From positions 1 through 13,722 of the forward strand of contig JAISBH010000159.1 of assembly GCA_031266295.1 (NCBI GenBank): 13,722 nucleotides of DNA, in the 5' to 3' direction. The translations under genes and the position numbers were made by a program. Under the pieces are notes generated by a model. That model searched no databases. It had not been told where the DNA came from and saw nothing but the letters and a program-made list of their open reading frames with translations. This DNA comes from Oscillospiraceae bacterium (GTDB taxonomy: Bacteria; Bacillota; Clostridia; Christensenellales; Aristaeellaceae). Shown piece by piece: positions 1 through 7,455 of this stretch (its first letter is position 1; each line of letters begins with the position of its first letter).

Positions 1-1130
1 TTATCGGGATCATAGCCCAGGTTCTCGCGCTTGATCAATGCCTCCACGGCCAGGAAGATCAGCACGCGCTTCGCCGCGTCCGCGCGGTGATACTCCATAA
101 CCTCTTCGCGCTCCAAGAAGGTATTCACCAGCGACTCGACCTGATCGGGCTTGCTGCCCACCAACTGATACGCTTGGCGCTGCAGTCCTCGGCGCGCCTC
201 GCGCTCGATCATAATATCCGGCACCTCGGTGACAGTACACTCGGTCAGCGCGTCCAGCAAGTCGCTCTCATACTGATAGTCGGCGCGCTGCTTAGCAGAT
301 TTCTCCAGTTTGGCGCGCAAGTCCGCCTTGTACTCGTCCAGGGTGTCGAATTCCGACACATCCTTGGCGAACTCGTCGTCCATATCGGGCAGCTCGCGCG
401 TGTGGATCGAATGCACTTTTATATGAAACACGGCTTTCTTGCCGTGCAAGCCTTCCTGGAAATAATCGTCCGGGAAGGTGATATCAATATCGCGTTCTTC
501 GCCGGGATTCATGCCGATCATCTGCTCCTCGAATCCCGCGACAAACGCGCCCGATCCGATAGTCAACTGCTCCTTCTCAGCCGTGCCGCCTTCAAACGCC
601 TCGCCGTCGATCGTGCCCTTGTAGTCGAACGTAACCACGTCGTCATCCTGGATGGCGCGATCCTCGACCTCGCTGACGCGCGCGTTCTGCTCGCGCACAC
701 GCTCGACCTCCTGATCGACGGCATCGTCGTCCACCGCGTCGTCCATCCTCTCGGCGGATATGCCGGTCAGATCGCCGACCGTGACGTCGGGGTATACGGT
801 GACCTGGACAGTCATCTCAAGGGGCTGGCCAGGTTCCGCCTTATCCAAGTTAATCTGTGGATCATCCACCGGGTTCAGTTGATGCTCAATGACCGTGCGT
901 CCGTACGCGTCCGGGAACAAGCTGTCGATGGCGTCCTGGAAAAAGGCCTTGGGGCCATAAATGCTCTCTACCAATTTGCGTGGGGCCTTGCCCCGGCGGA
1001 AGCCCGGCATGTTGATGTGCCCGCGCTGCTTGAGGTACGCCTGCGGCACGGCGGCCTCAAACGCCTCGGTGTCCACCTCGATGTGGATCTTTACCTGGGC
1101 TGGGGATAACCGTTCTACCGTGGAAATCAT
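1..1130 (-). CDS. tig: Trigger factor (ribosome-associated chaperone and prolyl isomerase), C-terminus cut by window edge
   Basis: Trigger factor binds the ribosome exit tunnel and helps nascent chains fold. From the ATG at 1128-1130 the frame stays open for 376 codons to the window edge; the family is usually about 430 aa, so about 50 residues are missing. The ribosome-binding signature appears as GFRRGKAP at residues 43-50. An FKBP-type isomerase domain spans about 162-243 (VTFDYKGTIDGEAFEGG, then IGSGAFVAGFE). The helical C-terminal chaperone domain follows from about 255. An AGGAG ribosome binding site sits just upstream of the ATG and a near-consensus promoter lies at 1222-1250. No frameshift or missing motif is visible. 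Antisense open frames over this gene are shadows. Identity is very secure; only the tail is unseen. Confidence 0.96.
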   Translation of the reverse strand, partial: MISTVERLSPAQVKIHIEVDTEAFEAAVPQAYLKQRGHINMPGFRRGKAPRKLVESIYGPKAFFQDAIDSLFPDAYGRTVIEHQLNPVDDPQINLDKAEPGQPLEMTVQVTVYPDVTVGDLTGISAERMDDAVDDDAVDQEVERVREQNARVSEVEDRAIQDDDVVTFDYKGTIDGEAFEGGTAEKEQLTIGSGAFVAGFEEQMIGMNPGEERDIDITFPDDYFQEGLHGKKAVFHIKVHSIHTRELPDMDDEFAKDVSEFDTLDEYKADLRAKLEKSAKQRADYQYESDLLDALTECTVTEVPDIMIEREARRGLQRQAYQLVGSKPDQVESLVNTFLEREEVMEYHRADAAKRVLIFLAVEALIKRENLGYDPD

Positions 1131-1182
1131 GCTGCTTCTCCTTTTGGGATTGGGAGCTATGCCCCCATCGCCCCCGAATTAG

Positions 1183-1199
1183 TTGGGGCTGCGCCCCAA
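1183..1199. repeat. Perfect hairpin in the tig leader
   Basis: TTGGGGC and GCCCCAA form a perfect 7-bp stem around the loop TGC. It lies in the predicted 5' leader of tig, between promoter and ribosome binding site. It has no T-run, so it is not an obvious terminator. It may be a short dispersed palindrome or a leader structure. Confidence 0.5.
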
Positions 1200-1221
1200 A
1201 CCCCGACGGACATCGCTGGGT

Positions 1222-1250
1222 AGTATAGCACACGCCGTCCCGCCTTTCAA
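1222..1250 (-). promoter_or_regulatory. Sigma-A promoter of tig
   Basis: On the minus strand, TTGAAA (1245-1250), a 17-bp spacer and TATACT (1222-1227) form a near-consensus promoter reading into trigger factor. The start codon is about 90 nt downstream of the -10 box, which gives a leader of about 85 nt. Confidence 0.8.
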
Positions 1251-1281
1251 GCATATGCGGCGCGGACAAACGTATGAGTTC

Positions 1282-1445
1282 TAGGGTCTGTTCGAAAAAT
1301 CTCGCAGGGGTCTTGGGGCGTCTTTTCCGTCCCCACTTCGTCGCTGTTCCGGTCAGAGGACCTCCAGTCCGCCTCCCTACACGCTCCTTGTGGGGACGAA
1401 AAATCCACCCCAATCCCCACTGCGATCTTTTTCGAGCAGACCCTA
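1282..1445. mobile_element. MITE-like palindromic element flanked by TA
   Basis: GGGTCTGTTCGAAAAA at 1284 is matched by the reverse complement of the end at 1443, which reads GGGTCTGCTCGAAAAA. Similarity of the two arms continues inward for about 60 bp with small indels and includes a perfect CGTCCCCAC (1328-1336) / GTGGGGACG (1390-1398) pair. The roughly 160-bp unit is bounded by TA on both sides (1282-1283 and 1444-1445). TA is the duplication made by IS630/Tc1-mariner transposases. It encodes no transposase, so a MITE is the natural reading. It lies between the divergent promoters of tig and the carboxypeptidase. An open frame across it on the minus strand (1057-1500) is best explained as read-through of the repeat. 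The parent element is unknown. Confidence 0.65.
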
Positions 1446-1522
1446 ACTCGTCGGCTGCGTATGCCGCGCCGTCAACAGACAGCGGCGCGGCCGATTTCAA
1501 AAAAAGGTTATAGAAAGGCTAT

Positions 1523-1550
1523 TTGACGCGCTGTCTGGATATGATACAAT
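1523..1550 (+). promoter_or_regulatory. Promoter of the D-Ala-D-Ala carboxypeptidase
   Basis: TTGACG (1523-1528), a 16-bp spacer and TACAAT (1545-1550) form a good sigma-A promoter. Transcription would start near 1557. This places the ATG at 1567 almost at the transcript end without a ribosome binding site, and favours the GTG at 1609. Confidence 0.7.
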
Positions 1551-1608
1551 ACAAGATATACAGACGATGAGCATTAACGCCAGTGCAGCGGAAGGGGGTC
1601 CTACCCGC

Positions 1609-3087
1609 GTGAAGCGGTGCGCGCGCCATTCAGCCATCTGCTTTGTACTGGCTTTATATTTATTATGCATACTGGTTGTTAATTGCCCGGTGCGGGCCGA
1701 AGAGACTGGCGAGGTACCGTCGCCGACGCTCGCGCCCGGCGCCGTCGCGTATGACTCTGCGCACCCGGAGAACCTGCTGCAGGAGCAGCTCGCAGCGCAG
1801 GCGTTTATACTGATGGAGGCCTCCACCGGCGACATATTGATGCAGTACAACGCCGACGAGATGATGAACCCCGCCAGCACCACAAAGATAATGACCGCGC
1901 TTCTCGCTCTGGAATACGCGCGCAACGCCTTCGACGATATCGACGAGGGTCTGGCTCAAGTGATCACGGCCAGCGAGAGCGTCACCCAACTGGCCGACGA
2001 CGGTTCGATGATCGGTCTAAGAGATGGAGAGCGGATAACGCTCAAGGACGCGCTGTATGGCATGATGCTGCACTCTGGCAACGACGCCGCCGTGGCCGTA
2101 GCGGAGTTCATCGGCGGAAGCGAGGCGGCGTTCATTGATCAGATGAATCAGGCGGCGGCGCTGCTAGGCATGACGGACACCCATTTCTCCAACCCTCACG
2201 GCCTGTACGCGCCCGATCACTACACCACCGCGCGCGATCTGGCGCTTGCCACCCGCACCGCACTGAACAACCCCATGTTCAAGAAAATAGTATCCACCTT
2301 GCGATACACGATACCTCAAAGCAACGTCCGCGCCTCGTACAATATGCAAAACTCGAACGCCATGATCAACCCCGACAGCCCCTACTACATGTCCGACGTC
2401 ATCGGCGTCAAGACGGGCACGATGAGCCAGTCGGCGTACTGTTTCGTCGCGGCGGCTCAGCGCAAGGGCGTCACGCTGATATCGGTCGTGCTGTACTCGG
2501 GCATGTATTACCGCTGGTGGGATACGCGCAAGCTGCTAGAGTACGGCTTCAGCCAATACGACTCGGTCACGCCGGAGGAGATATACGCCAAAGCGCCCAT
2601 CGACGTCCGCACGATCGGATTTTCCATCGACGATCCCAATCGGGGCGAGTTGACTCTAGACGTCCGCGCGCAGAATCCGTTAAGCGACGTACGCATCACC
2701 GGGCCTATTGCCGACGTCCAGCTCTACAGCGAGCAATATCGATCCTACACCACAATCCAGATAACCAGCGACCTGCGCGCGCCCATCAAAAAGGGCGACG
2801 TGCTAGGTATGTTGACATTTTACACCCCCGACGGTGACGCGCCGCGCTACGACCTGATCGCGTCCCGCGACGTGGGGGCGAGAGAAAGCGCGCCGCTTAC
2901 AATCGAACAGATCGCCGAGATGGCGCGCGTCGGCGAATTCATAATGATCTCATGGGAGTGGCTCGCACCGCCCGCCGCGATAGCCGTTGCCGCGCTGTTC
3001 GCGCTGAGGGCGCTGTTCAAACGAATAAGAGCGAAACGACGCGACGCGCGGCAGATCCCCAAACCCAAACGGCGAACGTATCAGTGA
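1609..3087 (+). CDS. D-alanyl-D-alanine carboxypeptidase, PBP5/DacF type (peptidase S11)
   Basis: This enzyme trims the terminal D-Ala from peptidoglycan pentapeptides outside the membrane. Numbered from the GTG at 1609 (492 aa), the serine-peptidase motifs are intact: STTK at 90-93 (nucleophile S90, K93), SGN at 156-158 and KTG at 268-270. An uncleaved-looking or Sec signal segment covers about residues 8-30 (hydrophobic run ending in PVRA). The C-terminal beta domain follows the catalytic domain. A second hydrophobic segment at about 451-470 with a very basic tail suggests a membrane anchor, which makes the protein longer than a typical 380-420 aa family member. The GTG start is chosen because AAGGGGGT lies about 10 nt upstream. 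An in-frame ATG at 1567 would add 14 residues but has no ribosome binding site. The gene ends 7 bp inside the convergent methyltransferase gene. Confidence 0.93.
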   Translation: MKRCARHSAICFVLALYLLCILVVNCPVRAEETGEVPSPTLAPGAVAYDSAHPENLLQEQLAAQAFILMEASTGDILMQYNADEMMNPASTTKIMTALLALEYARNAFDDIDEGLAQVITASESVTQLADDGSMIGLRDGERITLKDALYGMMLHSGNDAAVAVAEFIGGSEAAFIDQMNQAAALLGMTDTHFSNPHGLYAPDHYTTARDLALATRTALNNPMFKKIVSTLRYTIPQSNVRASYNMQNSNAMINPDSPYYMSDVIGVKTGTMSQSAYCFVAAAQRKGVTLISVVLYSGMYYRWWDTRKLLEYGFSQYDSVTPEEIYAKAPIDVRTIGFSIDDPNRGELTLDVRAQNPLSDVRITGPIADVQLYSEQYRSYTTIQITSDLRAPIKKGDVLGMLTFYTPDGDAPRYDLIASRDVGARESAPLTIEQIAEMARVGEFIMISWEWLAPPAAIAVAALFALRALFKRIRAKRRDARQIPKPKRRTYQ

Positions 3088-4211
3088 GCGATGTACGTAT
3101 ACACCGCGCACTCCAGCCGTCCATTGTAAACGCGCGGCTTGCGGTCAGCACGCGCGCCGAACACGCGTTCGAATCCTGGATGGGCGCTAATCACAGTCAT
3201 AGACCAACCAGGATGGCGCTTACGCAATTCGTACAGGACACGTATAGCCTGTTCAGCCTCTTTCTCGCCGCCTAGACGCACGCCGTACGGCGGGTTGCAG
3301 ATGAACGCACCGGAATGTTCGGGCATGTTCACTTCGGACGCGTCTCGGTTAAAGAAGGATACATAGTCGGTCAGGTTGGCTTGACGCGCGTGGCGGCGGG
3401 CCAGATCAAGTGCGGCAGCGTCGGAGTCGCCGCCTGATATGGACGGCTGACGATCGGAATCGTTGCGGTCGAAGGAGCGGTTGTTGAATCGCGCGTCGGC
3501 TTCCATCCGCGCTTGGGCATAGGCTTCCGTCCAACCCGGCCATGATTCGGACGCGAACGAGCGCGCCAATCCAGGCGCGCGGCGCTGATCGATCAGCGCG
3601 GCCTCAATAGGGATCGTGCCTGTGCCGCACATCGGGTCGTGCAACGCCAATCCCGGTCTCCAGTCGGAGAGTTGGACGATAGCGGCGGCAAGCGTCTCCC
3701 GCAGCGGGGCCTCGCCGTTCCACGTGCGGTAGCCTCGGCGATTGAGCGCGTCGCCGGTTGTGTCGAGGGTGACAGTCGCTTCGTCGCCGCGAATGGATAT
3801 TTCAACGGGGAATGTCGCTCCGGTCTCGGGTATCACAGCGGCGCGCTGGCGCAATTTATCCACGATGGCCTTCTTAACAATAGCTTGGCAGTCCGACACG
3901 CTCATCAGCTGCGCGCGAACGCACTTGCCCGATACGGGTATGCGCGCGTCCTTCGGCAGCAGCGACAACCATGGCAGCGCCTTAGTCCCCTCAAACAGTT
4001 GATCGAAAGTACGCGCGCCGAACCGCCCGACCACCATCCGCACACGGTCGGCGCAGCGCAGGTTGATATTCGCGCGCGCGGCGTCGGTGTAATCGCCGCT
4101 AAACGACGCGCCGCCGTTAAACGCGCCGACATTCTTCATCCCTAATCCGCGCAATTCGCGCGCGGCTATTCCTTCCAGCCCGAATGACGCGGATGCAATA
4201 AACTCCACCAT
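3081..4211 (-). CDS. THUMP-domain class I SAM-dependent RNA methyltransferase (RlmL/YpsC family)
   Basis: This is a predicted N2-guanine methyltransferase of large-subunit rRNA, similar in layout to B. subtilis YpsC and the N-terminal half of E. coli RlmL. The 376-aa product starts with MVEFIASASFGLE, followed by a THUMP RNA-binding region (about 45-155). A Rossmann methyltransferase domain follows, with the SAM-binding motif DPMCGTGT at 192-199, an acidic GGDSD at 260-264 and the catalytic NPPYG at 306-310. The length fits stand-alone YpsC-type proteins rather than the long bifunctional RlmKL. GGGAGG lies 5-10 nt upstream of the ATG, which settles the start. The stop overlaps the end of the convergent carboxypeptidase gene by 7 bp. 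The exact target nucleotide cannot be read from sequence. Confidence 0.92.
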   Translation of the reverse strand: MVEFIASASFGLEGIAARELRGLGMKNVGAFNGGASFSGDYTDAARANINLRCADRVRMVVGRFGARTFDQLFEGTKALPWLSLLPKDARIPVSGKCVRAQLMSVSDCQAIVKKAIVDKLRQRAAVIPETGATFPVEISIRGDEATVTLDTTGDALNRRGYRTWNGEAPLRETLAAAIVQLSDWRPGLALHDPMCGTGTIPIEAALIDQRRAPGLARSFASESWPGWTEAYAQARMEADARFNNRSFDRNDSDRQPSISGGDSDAAALDLARRHARQANLTDYVSFFNRDASEVNMPEHSGAFICNPPYGVRLGGEKEAEQAIRVLYELRKRHPGWSMTVISAHPGFERVFGARADRKPRVYNGRLECAVYTYIAH

Positions 4212-4239
4212 GAATCCTCCCTAATAACTGAACGAGTGA

Positions 4240-4293
4240 ATTCTTAAGAATCGACAAATTCTTCGAGTTGACACGGCTTGTTCGCTGTGTTAA
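4240..4293. promoter_or_regulatory. Candidate operator and promoter region between the divergent methyltransferase and VanY-type genes
   Basis: ATTCTTAAGAAT (4240-4251) is a perfect 12-bp palindrome, and a third ATTCTT follows at 4258-4263. Next comes an imperfect dyad, TTGACACGGC (4268-4277), 6 nt, then GCTGTGTTAA (4284-4293). TTGACA at 4268 could be a -35 box for the plus-strand gene, but the 17-bp spaced -10 (TAACTT, 4291-4296) is poor. Regulation is inferred from the symmetry only. Confidence 0.35.
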
Positions 4294-4342
4294 CTTTAAT
4301 ATGATTATTCCTATATCTGTTTGTTATGCGGGGTGAACGGTC

Positions 4343-5803
4343 ATGACCACGCGCGGCGCCGAGGCCAGCAGGCGCATAGATCCGCAACCGCGACGCAACG
4401 GCGCAAACCGCGCGCGCTACCGCGACGAGGCTTATTCGCCGCGCAGCGCGAAACCCACGCCCGTCCGGCAGCGATCATCCGCATCGCCCGTCGAATCGGC
4501 GCAAACCCGCTATTCCAAGCCGCGCCAAGACCCATACCGTCAACCCAACCGCGTTCCCAGCCGAACCGCGGCGAACGCCCGCGCGCCGCTGCCAAAGAAC
4601 ACGCAATCCGTCCGCACTACCACTTACTCGCGCTCATCGGCCGCAAAGAAGCCTAAGCCTAGCCGGAGCCGACAAACATACAATCCATATCCGGCGAAAC
4701 CGGCGCGGCAGCGTCCCACGACGAGAGTCGTGCCGCCAAGCCATCCCACCTCGAGACTTAACCCAGGCCCGCCGCGAGGCGCAGTGCTGGCGCTGATCTC
4801 AAGCATCGCGGCACTGATCGCCATGTTCCTGATATCCAACATGATCGGCAAGAACGCCGCCAACCAATCCTATGTCGGCGCGACGGCCGCTCCGGCTGCT
4901 ATCGCTCAGGCTACCGCCGTGCCTGCAGTTACGGTCGAACCCACGTCCGCGCCTCTATTCGTTTATCGCACGCAGCCGGAGTCGACGCCGTATGTGTCAG
5001 AGGAATTGATACAGACAATCCAATCGATTCAGACGGAAAAGAACGAGCCAACGATCCCGCCAAAACAGGAAGAGGACGTCCCGCCCGAGGGACATCAGGA
5101 GGAGATAGCCGTCGCGCCGCCTGAGACATACGTGACGATCTCCGACGAACCGGTTTTTGACGAGTCGGGCCGCGCGGGCAAGCCTGGCGACCCGGTCGCG
5201 ATACCGCTGCTGGTGAACGGAGCGAACCGTCTTTCTCCTGAATGGAATCCGGACGACATGGTCTACCTCAATGAATACTGTCCAGCGGACGTCGTCAGGA
5301 TCAAGGGGATGGACATCCAAGGCAGCCAGACCGCAGTAGACGCACTATTGGAGATGTTCCGCGACGCGATAGCGCAGGGGCAGTCGAACTGGCAGGTCAG
5401 CGCGGGGTATCGATCATACAACTACCAGCAAAGCCTGCTCAACACGCGCGTGTCGGAGTACATGAAAAACAATGGGATGTCGCGAGCAAACGCGACGTCA
5501 GCAGCGCTGCAGTACGTGGCCGCGCCGGGTGCGAGCGAACATCACACGGGCCTGGCGTTCGACATAACAATCCCAGGGTGGACGTTCGAGGCGACGGAGC
5601 AATGCGCGTGGCTGGCGAAGCATTGCTGGGAATACGGGTTCATCGTGCGTTACACGAAGGACAAGGTGAAGATAACGGGCATAGAGGCGGAGCCGTGGCA
5701 CATCCGCTATGTCGGCAAGGAACACGCAAAAGCAATGGCGGACGCTGGGTTGTGTCTGGAGGAATATGTCGAACTGCTGATATCGCAGCGCGCGGCGCAA
5801 TGA
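4343..5803 (+). CDS. Membrane-anchored D-Ala-D-Ala carboxypeptidase, VanY type (peptidase M15)
   Basis: The predicted zinc peptidase trims D-Ala from peptidoglycan stem peptides. The 486-aa product has three parts. Residues 1-145 are an Arg/Pro/Ser/Thr-rich, low-complexity tail expected in the cytoplasm. A single transmembrane helix lies at about 147-168. An Ala/Pro/Glu-rich linker (about 170-285) leads to the M15 domain (about 290-480). In that domain SEHHTGLAFD (398-407) supplies zinc ligands H400 and D407, and EPWH (450-453) supplies catalytic E450 and ligand H453; SAGYRS is at 353-358. All expected active-site residues are present. GCGGGGTG upstream is a weak but well-spaced ribosome binding site. 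The gene stops directly against the fumarase beta stop codon on the other strand, with no room for a terminator. A DD-dipeptidase or LD-carboxypeptidase activity is possible within this family. Confidence 0.92.
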   Translation: MTTRGAEASRRIDPQPRRNGANRARYRDEAYSPRSAKPTPVRQRSSASPVESAQTRYSKPRQDPYRQPNRVPSRTAANARAPLPKNTQSVRTTTYSRSSAAKKPKPSRSRQTYNPYPAKPARQRPTTRVVPPSHPTSRLNPGPPRGAVLALISSIAALIAMFLISNMIGKNAANQSYVGATAAPAAIAQATAVPAVTVEPTSAPLFVYRTQPESTPYVSEELIQTIQSIQTEKNEPTIPPKQEEDVPPEGHQEEIAVAPPETYVTISDEPVFDESGRAGKPGDPVAIPLLVNGANRLSPEWNPDDMVYLNEYCPADVVRIKGMDIQGSQTAVDALLEMFRDAIAQGQSNWQVSAGYRSYNYQQSLLNTRVSEYMKNNGMSRANATSAALQYVAAPGASEHHTGLAFDITIPGWTFEATEQCAWLAKHCWEYGFIVRYTKDKVKITGIEAEPWHIRYVGKEHAKAMADAGLCLEEYVELLISQRAAQ

Positions 5804-6319
5804 TCACCCTTTGTCCAGCACCACAGCAACCATGTCTTCAACGTCCAACCGCCGGATAGCCTCTGTCCCCAGGTCTTTATACGCGACCAGCGCGCATCTC
5901 TTCACACACCGCGCGATTAGCGCTGCAGCGCCGCCGACTACGCCAAAGTAAATCGCGCCATACTCGCGCATCGCGCCGCGCACAGCGTCGGAACGTTCGC
6001 CCTTGCCGATCATCCCACGCAAGCCGGCCTTAATCAGTTGAGGCGTGTACGCGTCCATCCGCGCGCTGGTTGTCGGGCCGCATGGCCCGACGACATGACC
6101 GGGCTTTGCTGGCGCGGGCCCTGCGTAGTAGATGGTTTGGCCGACAAGATCGAACGGCAGCGGCTCGCCGTTGGCGAGGGATTCAGTCACGCGCTTGTGC
6201 GCGGCGTCCCGGGCAGTGTAGACTGTACCAGTGATGCGCACGATGTCTCCGGGGTTAAGGCTGGAGATGATTTCCGGCGTGAGCGGCAGTGTAATGTCGA
6301 TGGCGTTGACAGCGATCAT
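5804..6319 (-). CDS. Class I fumarate hydratase (or tartrate dehydratase) beta subunit
   Basis: This is the C-terminal-domain subunit of a two-subunit iron-sulfur hydro-lyase that interconverts fumarate and malate. The 171-aa product carries family motifs TARDAAHKR (35-43), GPCGPTTSARMD (78-89) and GMIGKG (102-107). The start is the ATG at 6317-6319: GGAGGG lies 6 nt upstream and the ATG overlaps the alpha-subunit stop in an ATGA, showing translational coupling. A longer open frame extends upstream, but that part only overlaps the alpha gene in another frame. The end abuts the convergent M15 peptidase gene without a gap. The same fold serves L-tartrate dehydratase; the neighbouring malic enzyme makes fumarase the better choice, by inference. 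Confidence 0.9.
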   Translation of the reverse strand: MIAVNAIDITLPLTPEIISSLNPGDIVRITGTVYTARDAAHKRVTESLANGEPLPFDLVGQTIYYAGPAPAKPGHVVGPCGPTTSARMDAYTPQLIKAGLRGMIGKGERSDAVRGAMREYGAIYFGVVGGAAALIARCVKRCALVAYKDLGTEAIRRLDVEDMVAVVLDKG

Positions 6320-7161
6320 AACGATCCCTCCGAGTGGCGAGAGGCGTGGCAAACGATGTTGACCGCGACGGGCATCCCCGCTATATGGGTTGGGACGCAG
6401 CTGATATGTACCGCGAGCGCGGTGGTTATGCCACCGTAACCAGCCGGGCCGATACCGAGCGCGTTGACGCGTTCGAGGCATTCGGATTCGAGAGCTGCGT
6501 ACCGCTCATCCGGATTGATTGAACCGACGCGGCGTGCGGTAGCCAGCTTCGCAATTTGAGCGCACTGCTCGAACGTGCCGCCAATACCAACGCCGATGAT
6601 CGTAGGCGGGCAGGGCTTCGATCCGGCGCGGCGCACGGTATCTACAATGAAATCCACGACTCCGTCGCGTCCAGCTGAAGGTGGGAACATCCGTATCGCG
6701 CTCATATTCTCGCTGCCGAACCCCTTGGGTATTACCAATAGACGCAGATTATCATCGTCGGGCAGGAGGCGCAGGTGGATGATAGCCGGGCTGTTATCCC
6801 GCGTATTGATTCGATCGAACAGCGGGTCGGCGACTACCGAAGCGCGCAGGTAGCCTTCATGGAACGCGGAGCGCGCACCCGATTGGATCGCTTCCTCGAA
6901 GCCACCGTCAATGTGGACGTCCTGTCCCAAGTAGGCGAACACGACGATCATTCCGGTGTCCTGGCACAGAGGTGTTTGCTCGCTCGCCGCGATGCGCTGA
7001 TTCTCGAGGATCTGTTCGAGCGCGAGGCGTGCGGGAGCGGTTGTCTCGCGAAGCAGCGCGGTTTGCAGCGCAGAGCGTATGTCGTCGCCGATGTTGAACT
7101 CAGCGTCGAGTATCAGCTGCTTGATCAGTGCTTCGACTTCGCTTGCCTGGATTATCCGCAT
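6316..7161 (-). CDS. Class I fumarate hydratase (or tartrate dehydratase) alpha subunit, [4Fe-4S]
   Basis: This is the catalytic iron-sulfur subunit. The 281-aa product begins MRIIQASEVEALI. The three cysteines expected to hold the [4Fe-4S] cluster are in place: C66 (PLCQDTG), C184 (SKPCPPTIIGVGIGG) and C271 (VNIVCHASRH). The length matches stand-alone alpha subunits of the anaerobe type. The ATG at 7159-7161 is preceded by AGGTGA and begins the conserved part; an open frame reaching to 7317 adds only a low-complexity Arg-rich stretch from the hairpin region. It is read just before the beta gene, with a 4-nt stop/start overlap. Oxygen-labile clusters of this type fit an anaerobic host. It is divergent from the malic enzyme gene across a 478-bp structured intergenic region. 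Confidence 0.92.
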   Translation of the reverse strand: MRIIQASEVEALIKQLILDAEFNIGDDIRSALQTALLRETTAPARLALEQILENQRIAASEQTPLCQDTGMIVVFAYLGQDVHIDGGFEEAIQSGARSAFHEGYLRASVVADPLFDRINTRDNSPAIIHLRLLPDDDNLRLLVIPKGFGSENMSAIRMFPPSAGRDGVVDFIVDTVRRAGSKPCPPTIIGVGIGGTFEQCAQIAKLATARRVGSINPDERYAALESECLERVNALGIGPAGYGGITTALAVHISCVPTHIAGMPVAVNIVCHASRHSEGSL

Positions 7162-7190
7162 TGGATCACCTGCTTCATGTTTGTTGACGT

Positions 7191-7237
7191 GGGGAGAACC
7201 CCCTCTGTCGCTGCGGCGACATCTCCCCCTGAGGGGG
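7191..7237. repeat. Three consecutive short hairpins in the fumarase leader region
   Basis: Three stems follow one another: GGGG-AGAA-CCCC (7191-7202), GTCGC-TGCG-GCGAC (7207-7220) and CCCCC-TGA-GGGGG (7225-7237). They lie 30-76 nt upstream of the fumarase alpha start and would be in its leader if transcription starts further upstream. Confidence 0.6.
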
Positions 7238-7323
7238 CGATGAGGGTTGTCATTTACGTTACGAGATAGAGTATCGGAGCACAACCGGCCGGCCGTAACC
7301 GATGGCTTGTGCGCCACGATGGT

Positions 7324-7419
7324 CCAGGCGAAGCCTGGTCAGGTTTCGAAAGGGCGGATAGCCCTTCGCAGGGTATCGGGACAGAGTCCCGTAAACTCCG
7401 GGTACCCCCCATCGGGGGG
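7324..7419. repeat. Array of four GC-rich hairpins with tiny loops
   Basis: In 96 bp there are CCAGGC-GAA-GCCTGG (7324-7338), CGA(A)AGGGC-GGATA-GCCCTTCG (7347-7368, one bulged A), CGGGAC-AGA-GTCCCG (7377-7391) and CCCCCC-ATC-GGGGGG (7405-7419). Stems are perfect apart from the single bulge, and loops are 3-5 nt. They have no T-runs. They could be palindromic repeats or a structured RNA. Confidence 0.6.
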
Positions 7420-7455
7420 AAGGGGGGCGTTCCTCGTTCCTACGTCCCTACCCTG

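Larger units (their letters stand above)
1131..1608. other. Divergent intergenic region between tig and the carboxypeptidase
   Basis: This 478-bp gap holds the tig leader and promoter, the MITE-like element, a perfect 9-bp inverted repeat GCCGCGCCG / CGGCGCGGC (1463-1471 and 1483-1491, 11-nt loop) and the plus-strand promoter at 1523-1550. I see no convincing gene in it. Confidence 0.7.

Noticed and set aside
87..1109. 340-aa open frame on the plus strand
   Set aside because: It lies fully antisense to trigger factor, which has all its domains; long antisense frames are expected from the GC-rich codon pattern.
1057..1500. 147-aa minus-strand frame across the tig promoter and the palindromic element
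   Set aside because: It runs through a promoter, an inverted-repeat element and part of tig in another frame; it has no ribosome binding site and the sequence is repeat-derived.
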